A stretch of DNA of 64,000 bases from Alcaligenaceae bacterium (GTDB taxonomy: Bacteria; Pseudomonadota; Gammaproteobacteria; Burkholderiales; Burkholderiaceae_B), in NCBI GenBank assembly GCA_013416445.1, contig JACCER010000012.1, positions 1 to 64,000 of the forward strand, read 5' to 3'. The notes under the pieces are model-generated. The model did not search any database. It was not told the DNA's origin and saw nothing but the letters and a program-made list of their open reading frames with translations. This document shows, in pieces, positions 39,601 to 48,132 of this stretch (positions within the stretch are counted from its first letter, which is position 1; the number at the start of each line of letters is the position of its first letter). The translations under genes and the position numbers were made by a program.

Positions 39601-41580
39601 TTACCCAATAGACTCAAAGCGCATCAGCAATTGGCCGCGTGTGACTTGCTGTTCGAGATCAACCAGGACTTCCAGGACTTTTACTGGTGCTGTGCAGGCC
39701 AGCATGTGTTCGAGCTTCATAGAGTCGATGGTAATGGCGGCGTCGTCTGGCGTGAGGGATTCACCCGCCGCAGCGCCAATGCGGATGACCCGGCCATTGA
39801 AGGGCGCCCTCAGTTCGGTAGCCGCCTGGCTGCTGTCGTTGCGAGCGCCAGCGCTGGTGCTGGTGTCTTCCAGCCAGAGCTCCTGCCCCAGGCTGGTTTG
39901 TACATGCCACTGGCCAGCGCTGATTTCGACCGCGTAAATGCCCAGTTCTGCGTTGGCGCTGCGCCAGCGCATACGTTCTTGCGGATGGGCGGCTGGCAGC
40001 CAGTTCCATTGTTCGGTATCGTTGCCGTCGCGCACCAGAGTGCGCCCATTTTTTTCAAAACGTAGCCCTAGTTCGTGCGACTTGTCGCGGTGTTGTACGC
40101 GCAAGGGACGTTCAAGAGGGCAAGGAAGCAGGCTTTGCTGACCTTGGTGCGCGATTTGCGTGGATAGCGCGGCAGGCACCAGTGCGCTTTCTTCCCGTGC
40201 AGCCAGGATCTGGCGCAGCGGTGACGCGGCGTCTTGCAGGAAAGGGACCAGTGCCTGGCCGGCTCGGAAGTCGGGGTGGTCCAGGCAGGCGGCCAGAAAA
40301 GCACGGTTGGTTGGCAGCCCTAGTATCCGGGTATTGCCCAGTGCCTGGATCAAGCCGTCAATGGCGGCATTGCGATCTGCCGCGTGTATGATCAGTTTGC
40401 CGAGCATCGAGTCGTAGAAGGGCGTGACGGCAAGCCCCGCTTCGATGGCATGGTCGAAACGCAGTTGCGGGCCTATTCCGGGCGGCTGCGCCTTGAAAGT
40501 GGTGGCGCTGGGCGACTGGAACAACGCCACTGTGCCCGAGCAAGGGACGAATTGTTCATCTTCAGCGCACAGGCGCACCTCGATGGCATGGCCTTGCCAG
40601 CGCACGGCATCTTGTGTCAGCGGGAGGTGTTCGCCACGTGCAATACGTATCTGCCATTCCACCAGGTCCAGCCCTGTGATGGCTTCTGTAACGGGGTGTT
40701 CAACCTGCAGCCGAGTGTTCATTTCCATCAGGAAGAACTCACCGTCTTCCACCAGGAACTCGACTGTCCCGGCGCCTGCATACCCTGCAGCCTGGGCCAA
40801 CATGACGGCGCATTGCCCCATGCGCTCGCGCATCTCGGCATTCACGGCGGGGCTGGGGGCTTCTTCGATGATTTTCTGGTTGCGCCGCTGCACTGAGCAG
40901 TCTCTTTCCCCCAGGTGGATACAGTGGCCGTGCAGGTCGGCAAACACCTGGACTTCGACGTGTCGGGGCGAGAGCAGGGCGCGTTCCAGCAGTACGTGGT
41001 CGCAGCCAAAGCCGGCCAGTGCTTCCGATTGGGCGCTGGTCAGGGCATCGGCGAAGGCCTGTGGGTTGGATACCAGGCGCATGCCCCTGCCACCACCACC
41101 CGCTACGGCCTTGACCATGATGGGGTAGCCGATTTGCTGGGCGTGTGCGGCGAGCAGGGCTTGCGATTGGTCTTGGCCGTCATAGCCAGGCAGGCAGGGC
41201 ACGCCCGCTGTGCGGGCCAGCGCCTTGGCGGCGGCTTTGTTGCCGAGGGTGCGTATGGCTTGCGGTGGCGGGCCGATCCAGCACAGACCTTGCTGAATCA
41301 CCGCCTCTGCGAACTGCGCATTCTCGCTCAGAAAGCCATAGCCGGGATGAATGGCGTCTGCGCCTGTGCGCTGTGCTGCATCAAGCAGTTTGTCGAAACG
41401 CAGATAGCTGTCGGCGGATGTTTCACCGCCTAGTGCATGGGCGAACGTGGCCTCGCGTACGTGTAGTGCCTGGGAGTCCGGGTCAGAGTAAACCGCTACG
41501 GTCTCGATACCCATGGCATGGGCGGTGCGAATGATACGCCTGGCGATTTCGCCTCGATTGGCGATGAGAATGCGCTTCAT
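39601..41580 (-). CDS. Acyl-CoA carboxylase alpha subunit (biotin carboxylase + BCCP)
   Basis: It carboxylates biotin with ATP and bicarbonate. 659 residues. Biotin carboxylase domain at the N-terminus (MKRILIANRGEIARRIIRTA, HPGYGFLSEN, MEMNTRLQVEHPVTE), a middle BT-like region, and a C-terminal biotinyl domain with the lysine in IDSMKLEHML. The usual AMKM is replaced by SMKL, which is seen in acyl-CoA carboxylases of this type. Substrate specificity (methylcrotonyl, geranyl or other) is set by the beta subunit and is not known. Confidence 0.93.
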   Translation of the reverse strand: MKRILIANRGEIARRIIRTAHAMGIETVAVYSDPDSQALHVREATFAHALGGETSADSYLRFDKLLDAAQRTGADAIHPGYGFLSENAQFAEAVIQQGLCWIGPPPQAIRTLGNKAAAKALARTAGVPCLPGYDGQDQSQALLAAHAQQIGYPIMVKAVAGGGGRGMRLVSNPQAFADALTSAQSEALAGFGCDHVLLERALLSPRHVEVQVFADLHGHCIHLGERDCSVQRRNQKIIEEAPSPAVNAEMRERMGQCAVMLAQAAGYAGAGTVEFLVEDGEFFLMEMNTRLQVEHPVTEAITGLDLVEWQIRIARGEHLPLTQDAVRWQGHAIEVRLCAEDEQFVPCSGTVALFQSPSATTFKAQPPGIGPQLRFDHAIEAGLAVTPFYDSMLGKLIIHAADRNAAIDGLIQALGNTRILGLPTNRAFLAACLDHPDFRAGQALVPFLQDAASPLRQILAAREESALVPAALSTQIAHQGQQSLLPCPLERPLRVQHRDKSHELGLRFEKNGRTLVRDGNDTEQWNWLPAAHPQERMRWRSANAELGIYAVEISAGQWHVQTSLGQELWLEDTSTSAGARNDSSQAATELRAPFNGRVIRIGAAAGESLTPDDAAITIDSMKLEHMLACTAPVKVLEVLVDLEQQVTRGQLLMRFESIG

Positions 41581-41583
41581 GTA

Positions 41584-42765
41584 TTAAGACCTTGATTTTT
41601 TGGCGATGCCCATCAGCTTGGACAGAATGCCGAGCATGACTTCGTCGGCGCCGCCGCCGATGGAACCCAGCCGGCCGTCTCGATAGGCCCTGGAGAGGCG
41701 GTTTTCCCAGGTAAAGCCCATGCCACCCCAGAACTGCAGGCAAGTATCGGATACCAGGCGGCTGGTGCGGCCGGACTTGAGCTTGCACATGGTGGCCAGT
41801 TCCAGTACGTCTTTGCCGGAAATGTAGAGTTCGCAAGCCCGGTACAGCATAGAACGTAAAGCTTCGACCTCGGTGGCCAGTTCGCCCATCTTGAACTGGA
41901 ACCACTGCATGTCTGCCAGGCGGCTGCCAAACATCTGGCGCTGCTGAGCGTATTCGATGGTTTGGTCGATTAGGCGGCGTAGCCCGCCCGAATTGCAGGC
42001 GGCGGCGAACATGCGCTCTTCCTGGAATTGCTGCATCTGCTGCATAAAGCCCTTGCCCTCTTCACCGATGAGGTAGCGCCGAGGAACACGTACGTCGTCG
42101 AAGTGCAGATGGCCAGTATCGCTGGAGTGCATGCCCATTTTGCGAATTTTGTTGACTGAAATGCCAGGTAGCAGCTTGCCGTTTTCACGTAATGGCACCA
42201 GGATAAGGCTTTTGTTGTGGTGCTTGCCGCCGTCGGAGCCGGGCTCGCTGGTATTGGCCAGCATGCACATCCAGTCTGCCTGCAGGCCGTTGGTGATCCA
42301 CATTTTTTCGCCGTTGATGACGTAGTCGTCGCCATCTGTGCGTGCAAAGGTCCGGACAGACGATACATCGCTGCCCGCGCCGGGTTCGCTTACGCCTATG
42401 CAACCTACCATGTCGCCCGCAATGGCTGGTGCCAGAAAATCACGCCGCAGATCATCGCTGCCAAAGCGGGCCAGTGCGGGCGTGCACATATCCGTTTGTA
42501 CACCGATAGCCATGGGGATGCCACCGCAGGGAATATGACTGAGCGTCTCGGCCATGGCAACGGCATAAGAGTAGTCCAGACCCGCGCCGCCATATTCCTC
42601 TGGCTTGGTCAGCCCCAGCAGGCCAAGCTTACCCAGGCCCTTGAAGACTTGGTGGGCGGGGAAGATGCCCGCCTCTTCCCATTCGTCGACAAAGGGGTTG
42701 ATTTGATCTTCGATATAGCGCTTCAGGCTGCGCTGGATTTCGAGATGTTCATGAGTCCATTCCAT
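41584..42765 (-). CDS. Acyl-CoA dehydrogenase
   Basis: An FAD enzyme that makes the alpha,beta-unsaturated acyl-CoA. 393 residues. Start MEWTHEHLEIQRSLKRYIED (42765) has GAGGAG upstream. The 42 upstream residues of the longer frame are excluded. Family signatures: IGVSEPGAGSDVSSVRT and QFWGGMGFTWENRLSRAYRDGRLGSIGGGADEVM. The carboxylase alpha gene starts 3 bp after its stop, so the pair is translationally linked. Confidence 0.94.
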   Translation of the reverse strand: MEWTHEHLEIQRSLKRYIEDQINPFVDEWEEAGIFPAHQVFKGLGKLGLLGLTKPEEYGGAGLDYSYAVAMAETLSHIPCGGIPMAIGVQTDMCTPALARFGSDDLRRDFLAPAIAGDMVGCIGVSEPGAGSDVSSVRTFARTDGDDYVINGEKMWITNGLQADWMCMLANTSEPGSDGGKHHNKSLILVPLRENGKLLPGISVNKIRKMGMHSSDTGHLHFDDVRVPRRYLIGEEGKGFMQQMQQFQEERMFAAACNSGGLRRLIDQTIEYAQQRQMFGSRLADMQWFQFKMGELATEVEALRSMLYRACELYISGKDVLELATMCKLKSGRTSRLVSDTCLQFWGGMGFTWENRLSRAYRDGRLGSIGGGADEVMLGILSKLMGIAKKSRS

Positions 42766-42818
42766 ATGGTGTCTCCTCGTTGTGTATATGTGCGGTTCGG
42801 GTGAGTGCGGCTTTGCCT

Positions 42819-44480
42819 TTACATGCGCGGCAGGCTGAACTGCAGGGTGCGCAGCGTGCGGGCGTTGGCGTCGGCAAACATGGCCAGGCACTGTGCCAGG
42901 ATGGCGCGTGTGTCGCAGGGGTGAATGATGCCGTCATCCAGCATCTGGCCGCTGGTGTAGAACACGTCGGCCTGGCGTTCGAAGTTATGCATGATTTGTT
43001 GTGTCTGCTGCTGCATGGCGTCTTGATCCACCGGCAGGCCTTTGCGTGTCATGGCGGCTTCTGTGACGGTGCGCATGGTTTGTGCGGCTTGTTCGCCACC
43101 CATGACCGCGGTGCGAGCACTGGGCCAGGAAAACAGGAAACGCGGCTCGAATGCGCGTCCGCACATGCCATAGTTGCCCGCGCCGAAGCTGGCGCCGCAC
43201 TGGATGGTAATTTGGGGGATTAGCCTGGCCGCATTGGTCACGGCCTGGATCATCTTGGAGCCGTGCTTGATCATGCCGGACTGCTCGCTGTCTTTGCCCA
43301 CCATGTAACCTGTGGTGTTCTGCAGATAAATCAGGGGCTGGCCCAGCTTGCACATCCATTGTATGAAGTGCGTGGCTTTATTGGCCCCCGCGACATCGAT
43401 GGGGCCGTTGTTGCTGATGATGCCCACCATGTGCCCATACACCCTGGCCTGGACGCAAAGGGTGCTTGCACCGTAGTCGGGCTTGAACTCCAGCAGTTCG
43501 GACCGGTCCGTCAGGCGGGCAATGACGTCGCGCATATCTACGGGCTGGCGCAAATCTTCTGAAAATAGGCCCAGCAAGTCGTCTGGGTTCAGCAGCGGCG
43601 GCGCTGGATCGGTCTCGGGGCAGGTGCTGTTGCCCCATCCCAGGCCTGCTATCACTTGGCGGGCGATGCCAATGGCGTGTCGGTCGTCTTCTGCCAGATA
43701 TTCGCCGAGCCCGGTGAGTTGGCTGTGCATCTCGGCGCCGCCCAGTTCTTCTTCTGTGGCGATTTCGCCTGTTGCAGCCTTGAGCAGCGGCGGTCCGGCC
43801 AGAAAGGCTCGTGAGCGGCCTTTGACCATGATGACGATATCCGACAGGCCTGGCATGTAGGCGCCACCGGCTGTACCCGAACCATGCTGGATGGTCACAA
43901 TGGGAATGCCTGCGGCAGAAAGACGGGCCAGGTTGCGAAACAGCATGCCGCCCCTGATGAAGCCTTCTACGCGGTAGCGCATGAGATTGGCTCCTGCGCT
44001 TTCGACCAGGAAGACGAAAGGCAGTTTATTTTCCAGCGCAATGTCTTGTGCCCTCAGCAGTTTTTCTCTGCCCATCGGGTGCATGGCGCCGGCATTGATG
44101 CCTGAGTCATTGGCAACCACCATGCAGCGTACGCCGTTGATCCAGCCGATGCCGGCAATGACGCCGCCGCCAGGTACGGATTTTTCGAGATCGGTGTGGT
44201 CGACGCCATAGCCCGCCAGCGAGCCCAGTGGCAGCCAGGGCTTGCCGGCGTCGAGCAGCAGCGCTATGCGCTGGCGCGGCAGCAATTGCTTGCGACGCTC
44301 GAAAGCTGCGAGCGAGCGCAGCGAAGCTTTGGCAGAGCGTTCTTCCAGTGCTTCCCACTGTGCGATACGCGCTTGCATGGCTTGTTTGCGCTCGGTGGCT
44401 ATTTTGCTTTGACCGTTCCAGCGGGATTCGTAAAGCGGGAAATAGGTCATGGGCGTGGATGGCTGGTGAGGCTGATTCAT
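42819..44480 (-). CDS. Acyl-CoA carboxylase beta subunit (carboxyltransferase)
   Basis: It transfers CO2 from biotin to an acyl-CoA. 553 residues, crotonase-fold carboxyltransferase. Motifs: MVVANDSGINAGAMHPMGREK, VESAGANLMRYR, HGSGTAGGAYMPGLSD and GPPLLKAATGEIATEEELGG, plus a C-terminal ITIQCGASFGAGNYGMCGRAF and WPSARTAVMGGEQAAQ. It resembles methylcrotonyl/geranyl-CoA carboxylase beta subunits more than propionyl-CoA ones, but this is from pattern only. An ATG ten codons later is an alternative start. Confidence 0.93.
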   Translation of the reverse strand: MNQPHQPSTPMTYFPLYESRWNGQSKIATERKQAMQARIAQWEALEERSAKASLRSLAAFERRKQLLPRQRIALLLDAGKPWLPLGSLAGYGVDHTDLEKSVPGGGVIAGIGWINGVRCMVVANDSGINAGAMHPMGREKLLRAQDIALENKLPFVFLVESAGANLMRYRVEGFIRGGMLFRNLARLSAAGIPIVTIQHGSGTAGGAYMPGLSDIVIMVKGRSRAFLAGPPLLKAATGEIATEEELGGAEMHSQLTGLGEYLAEDDRHAIGIARQVIAGLGWGNSTCPETDPAPPLLNPDDLLGLFSEDLRQPVDMRDVIARLTDRSELLEFKPDYGASTLCVQARVYGHMVGIISNNGPIDVAGANKATHFIQWMCKLGQPLIYLQNTTGYMVGKDSEQSGMIKHGSKMIQAVTNAARLIPQITIQCGASFGAGNYGMCGRAFEPRFLFSWPSARTAVMGGEQAAQTMRTVTEAAMTRKGLPVDQDAMQQQTQQIMHNFERQADVFYTSGQMLDDGIIHPCDTRAILAQCLAMFADANARTLRTLQFSLPRM

Positions 44481-44493
44481 GGGTAATGCCTGT

Positions 44494-45228
44494 TCAGGTT
44501 ATTGCTTTGGCAGCACGTTCAGGGGGTGTCACGAAAACTGCTATGTACTGCTTGGCGAGAGCGTCTAGGGACAAAGGTTGTTTTCTGTTGTGCCAGATCA
44601 GGGTTCCGTGCATGGCGCCGAACAGCATCAGGCGTGCAAGAGAGGCGTTAGTTTGCAAGCGTCCGTCGGCTTCGAGCTCTTGGAGAGCTTGCCTCCAGGC
44701 TTGCTCGTAGCGGTCTTTGGCATGGTTGATTTCTTTGCGCAAAGCTGGGGGCAAGGCGCGCTGTTCGTAGAGCATGACAGGAATGAAGTCATTGCCTGGC
44801 GATAGCAGTACGTGCAGGTGATGCAGAACCAGTGCATGCAGGCGTTCGCAGGCATTGGCCTGATCCGGCAGTTTTGCAAGCGACTCTTTCTGGCCTTGCA
44901 ACGCAGTGCGCATTCCTTCGTCTATGACTGCAAATAACAGATCCATCTTGCTTTTGAAGTGATAGAAGGGGGAACCGCTTTGCATGCCACTGGCACTGGC
45001 AATATCGCGTGTTGTGGTGGCATCAAAACCCTTGGTTCTGAAGCTGCGTGCGGCAATCGCAATCAGTTCGCTGCGCCGTGCGCTTCCTTCCATGGTTTTG
45101 CGTGGCCTGCCACGGCGAAGGGGAGCAGGCTGGGCTGTATTGGAGGGTTCGTGCGCAGCCGTCACGGAACCCCGTGGCGCCTTGTCAGTAGTTGTTGCAG
45201 ATGTTTTGTTGCTGGTTTTGGATTGCAT
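44494..45228 (-). CDS. TetR/AcrR-family regulator
   Basis: A 244-residue protein with a basic, low-complexity N-terminus (about 1-45), then a TetR HTH: RRSELIAIAARSFRTKGFDATTTRDIASASGMQSGSPFYHFKSKMDLLFA. The rest is an unassigned ligand domain. It is the first gene of the seven-gene minus-strand operon, 13 bp before the carboxylase beta gene. A palindrome 30-50 bp upstream of its ATG is its likely operator, so it probably represses its own operon until an acyl-CoA is present. Confidence 0.9.
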   Translation of the reverse strand: MQSKTSNKTSATTTDKAPRGSVTAAHEPSNTAQPAPLRRGRPRKTMEGSARRSELIAIAARSFRTKGFDATTTRDIASASGMQSGSPFYHFKSKMDLLFAVIDEGMRTALQGQKESLAKLPDQANACERLHALVLHHLHVLLSPGNDFIPVMLYEQRALPPALRKEINHAKDRYEQAWRQALQELEADGRLQTNASLARLMLFGAMHGTLIWHNRKQPLSLDALAKQYIAVFVTPPERAAKAIT

Positions 45229-45257
45229 GGAATAAGTTTACTTTCCATTTTTCTTTT

Positions 45258-45277
45258 AATCAAGCAATCGCTTGATT
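45258..45277. promoter_or_regulatory. Predicted TetR operator
   Basis: AATCAAGC and GCTTGATT are perfect 8-bp arms around AATC. The site lies 30-49 bp upstream of the TetR start in an AT-rich promoter-like stretch. CAAGC-N4-GCTTG resembles sites of TetR regulators of acyl-CoA metabolism. Confidence 0.6.
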
Positions 45278-45298
45278 GATTTAAATTAATATCTGTTG

Positions 45299-45332
45299 AA
45301 TTGGCGCCGCCAGGGGCCTAATCCGGCAAACA
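45299..45332 (+). repeat. REP-like palindrome, truncated copy
   Basis: Only the right two thirds are recognisable (GGCGCCGCCAGGGGCCTAAT and CCGGCAAAC). The GTAG head and left arm are lost. It lies between the TetR operon promoter and the bamD terminator. Confidence 0.6.
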
Positions 45333-45342
45333 GCAGACCAAA

Positions 45343-45369
45343 AAAAACCGCGCACTAGACGCGGTTTTT
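45343..45369 (-). terminator. Intrinsic terminator of bamD
   Basis: AAAAACCGCG and CGCGGTTTTT form a 10-bp stem around 7 nt, with A/T runs on both sides, so it can work in both directions. It is 28 bp after the bamD stop codon. Confidence 0.85.
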
Positions 45370-45396
45370 TAATATCAGGCAGCTGCCGTTAAGCGA

Positions 45397-46251
45397 TTAG
45401 AACCAGTTGATGGGATTCCATTGGTTGGCGGATTTGGCCAGGCCTTTTTCGTAGTAGCTGGAGTTGGGGTAGTTTTGGTCGAGTACGCGTTTGGCGTCGT
45501 CGCGCAGTTCGGTCATGCCGAGCTTGTCGTAGCACAGATACATAAGATATAAGGCGCGCTCGGCGACTGGTACGCCTTCGAAGTCAGTGATGACGGTTTG
45601 CGCGCGGTTGACGGCGGCTACATATGCGCCTCGGGTGTAGTAGTACTCGGCGACATGCACCTCGTTGCGGGCAATGGTGTCAACCAGCCAGATCACGCGC
45701 TTCTTGGCGTCGGCAGTGTAACGGCTGTCGGGATAGCGCTTGATGAGTTCGTTGAACGACTCGTAAGATTCACGCAGCCCCTTGGGGTCGCGTTCGCTTG
45801 GGTCTTGCCTCGTAACTTTGGTGAACGACGCGCTGGGAGGCGTAAAAGTGATTAGCCCTTTCAGGTACAGCATGTAGTCTGTACCCGTGTGATTTGGGTA
45901 TTGCTGTTGAAAGCGGTCGATCGCGGCCAGGGCCTGTTCGGGTTCGTCGTCTTTCCAGTTGACGTAGGCCTGATCGATGAGCGACTGCTGTGCATAGCCC
46001 CCAAAGGGGTAGCGTGCTTCAACGGCTTCCAGGCGGGTGCGCGCATCTTTCCAGCTGCCAGCGCTGATTTCGGTGCGAGCGTCTTGGTAAAGGCGCTCGG
46101 CGGACCAGCCGGCGGTTGGGTCTTGTTCGCCCTTGATGGTGCCGCATCCGGCAATCAGGGCAACGGTAATAAGGACAAGCACGGCGCTACTTAACCGTTT
46201 CAGGCCGGGGAATCGAGATAGATTGAGGTCGAGACGAGTCACAAAAAGCAT
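45397..46251 (-). CDS. bamD: Outer membrane assembly lipoprotein BamD
   Basis: Essential lipoprotein of the BAM complex that folds outer membrane proteins. The sequence has a lipobox LIAGC with the lipidated Cys at residue 36 of a 284-residue protein. TPR-like repeats follow (WSAERLYQDARTEISAGSW, RYPFGGYAQQSLIDQAYVNW, RYPDSRYTADAKKRVIWLVD). Starts at 46251 or 46266 are both possible and neither has a good ribosome site. It is divergent from rluD, as in many proteobacteria. Confidence 0.93.
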   Translation of the reverse strand: MLFVTRLDLNLSRFPGLKRLSSAVLVLITVALIAGCGTIKGEQDPTAGWSAERLYQDARTEISAGSWKDARTRLEAVEARYPFGGYAQQSLIDQAYVNWKDDEPEQALAAIDRFQQQYPNHTGTDYMLYLKGLITFTPPSASFTKVTRQDPSERDPKGLRESYESFNELIKRYPDSRYTADAKKRVIWLVDTIARNEVHVAEYYYTRGAYVAAVNRAQTVITDFEGVPVAERALYLMYLCYDKLGMTELRDDAKRVLDQNYPNSSYYEKGLAKSANQWNPINWF

Positions 46252-46293
46252 CCTTGGTGTTAGCATTGCAGGCTGATTATATGATTTGTCGCC

Positions 46294-47256
46294 ATGCCTG
46301 ACACAGATATTGCCAAAGAAAGTTTATTGACCCCCGAGCCGCTGGAGTTTCAGCTCGCTTTCAAGGCGCTTCCCGAGCGCTTGGACAAGGTCCTGGCTCG
46401 GCTGATACCCGAGCATTCACGCAGCCGTCTGCAAGGCTGGATAGAAGGCGGGCATGTGCTGGTCAATGGCCAACCGGGGCGCATCAAGCAAATGGTTACG
46501 GCGGGCGACAAGCTGGTGGTTTGGGAGCAGCAGCCACCCGAATCGCTGGCCTTTACGCCTGAGCCCATAGCCTTCACCGTGGTGGCGCAAAGCTCCGACT
46601 GGATAGTCATCAACAAGCCCGCGGGCCTGGTTACGCACCCCGGCGCGGGCAACTGGCAGGGTACCTTGCTGAATGGCCTGCTGCATCGCTTTCCTGAACT
46701 GGCCCATGTGGCGCGTGCCGGCATTGTGCACAGGCTGGACAAAGACACCTCCGGATTGCTGGTGGTGGCGCGCCACGACAAAGCCCAGACTCATCTAATC
46801 AGGCAGTTGCAGGCGCACACTGTCAGCCGCGAATATCTCGCCCTGGTCCATGGTCGCCTGACGCGGCCAGGCACTGTAAACCAAGAGATCGGCCGTGATG
46901 CGCGGGTTCCGGTGCGCATGGCGGTTGAAAACGCCATTGCTCCTAAAGCGGCAATCACCCATTATTCGCCACTGCGCGATGGCTGCCTGGATGAAGATAT
47001 TCGCGTCACCGAAGTGGTCTGTCGTCTGGAAACCGGCCGCACGCACCAGATACGCGTCCACATGATGAGCATGCGCCATCCTCTGGTTGCCGACATTCTT
47101 TATGGTGGCAAGCTGGTTGGGGGGGCGCAGCGCCAGTTGCTGCATGCCCGGGCCCTGAGCTTTGATGATTTCTCAACCGGCGCCAGGGTCTCTTTCGAGG
47201 CGCCGTTACCCGATGATTTCCAGCAGGTGCTCGATGGTGTCGTATGGGAATCCTGA
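46294..47256 (+). CDS. rluD: 23S rRNA pseudouridine synthase RluD
   Basis: It modifies U1911, U1915 and U1917 in helix 69 of 23S rRNA. 320 residues. S4-like N-terminal domain (RLDKVLARLIPEHSRSRLQGWI), catalytic motif HRLDKDTSGLLVVAR with the active Asp, and a C-terminal KxxTGRTHQIRVH pattern. It is only 27-42 bp from the divergent bamD start, so their promoters must overlap coding or lie within this short gap. pgeF overlaps its end by 13 bp. Confidence 0.95.
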   Translation: MPDTDIAKESLLTPEPLEFQLAFKALPERLDKVLARLIPEHSRSRLQGWIEGGHVLVNGQPGRIKQMVTAGDKLVVWEQQPPESLAFTPEPIAFTVVAQSSDWIVINKPAGLVTHPGAGNWQGTLLNGLLHRFPELAHVARAGIVHRLDKDTSGLLVVARHDKAQTHLIRQLQAHTVSREYLALVHGRLTRPGTVNQEIGRDARVPVRMAVENAIAPKAAITHYSPLRDGCLDEDIRVTEVVCRLETGRTHQIRVHMMSMRHPLVADILYGGKLVGGAQRQLLHARALSFDDFSTGARVSFEAPLPDDFQQVLDGVVWES

Positions 47257-48029
47257 TCCCAGACGCGTCTTTGCCCACGGTTACCGGCTTGCCCTGGTGT
47301 GGCGTGAACTATTTTTGCACAACACGCGAAGGCGGCGTCAGCGGCGCGCCCTGGACGGCGCTTAATGTAGGGCTGCATACTGGCGATGATGCCGGGCATG
47401 TCCTGGCCAACCGCCGTTTGTTGCGCGCGGGCCTGCCAAATGAACCTCTATGGCTCGACCAAGTTCATGGCGCGCAGGTGCTTGACGCCGATAACCACCT
47501 CAAGCAGCAACAACTGAGTGGCCAGTGTGTGCCGCCCAGCGCCGATGCGGCCATAACGACGCAGCGCAATCGGGTGCTGGCCGTCATGACGGCCGATTGC
47601 TTGCCCGTGGTCATTGCCAGTGCCGATGGCAGTGCACTGGGTGTGGCGCATGCCGGGTGGCGCGGTCTGGCTGCCGGCGTACTCGAGCAAACCTTGCATG
47701 CTTTGCGCAGCCGTGTGCCAGGCGGCACGCCGTGGCGGGCATGGGTGGGTCCAGCGATCAGCCAGCGCCATTTCGAGGTTGGCGCTGATGTATTTCAGGC
47801 CTTCGTCACCCATGATCCGCATAGCGCAGTTTTTTTTGCCGAGAAAATTCCAGGCCAGAAGTGGCTGGCCGATTTGCCTGCGATGGCTCGCCGGCGCTTA
47901 TACCAGGCAGGGGTGTCATCCATCGAGCTCAGTGGCTACTGCTCTTATTCACAGTCAGAATTGTTTTACTCGTACAGGCGTGCCGCTTGTACTGGCCGTA
48001 TGGTTACTGTGGCCTGGTTGAGCCAGTAA
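47244..48029 (+). CDS. pgeF: Purine nucleoside phosphorylase/laccase-domain protein
   Basis: The YfiH/PgeF family acts on purine nucleosides and corrects peptidoglycan composition. It was first annotated as a polyphenol oxidase. 261 residues. Zinc-site residues appear in QVHGAQV, MTADCLPVV and HAGWRGLA, and the C-terminal SQSELFYSYRR is typical. It overlaps rluD by 13 bp, indicating coupled translation. Confidence 0.9.
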   Translation: MGILIPDASLPTVTGLPWCGVNYFCTTREGGVSGAPWTALNVGLHTGDDAGHVLANRRLLRAGLPNEPLWLDQVHGAQVLDADNHLKQQQLSGQCVPPSADAAITTQRNRVLAVMTADCLPVVIASADGSALGVAHAGWRGLAAGVLEQTLHALRSRVPGGTPWRAWVGPAISQRHFEVGADVFQAFVTHDPHSAVFFAEKIPGQKWLADLPAMARRRLYQAGVSSIELSGYCSYSQSELFYSYRRAACTGRMVTVAWLSQ

Positions 48030-48132
48030 ACAGATGGCTATGCATGCATAAAGCAGAGTAGCGACTTACCCTGATTGACAGCTTTTTAAATGCAATCCAC
48101 CATGGATATAAAGCGTCAATCTCTACATAGGT

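Noticed and set aside
45542-45553. ATAAGATATAAG in bamD, like part of the GntR operator
   Set aside because: It lies inside the bamD coding sequence, is only 12 bases and lacks the palindromic half. Likely a chance match.
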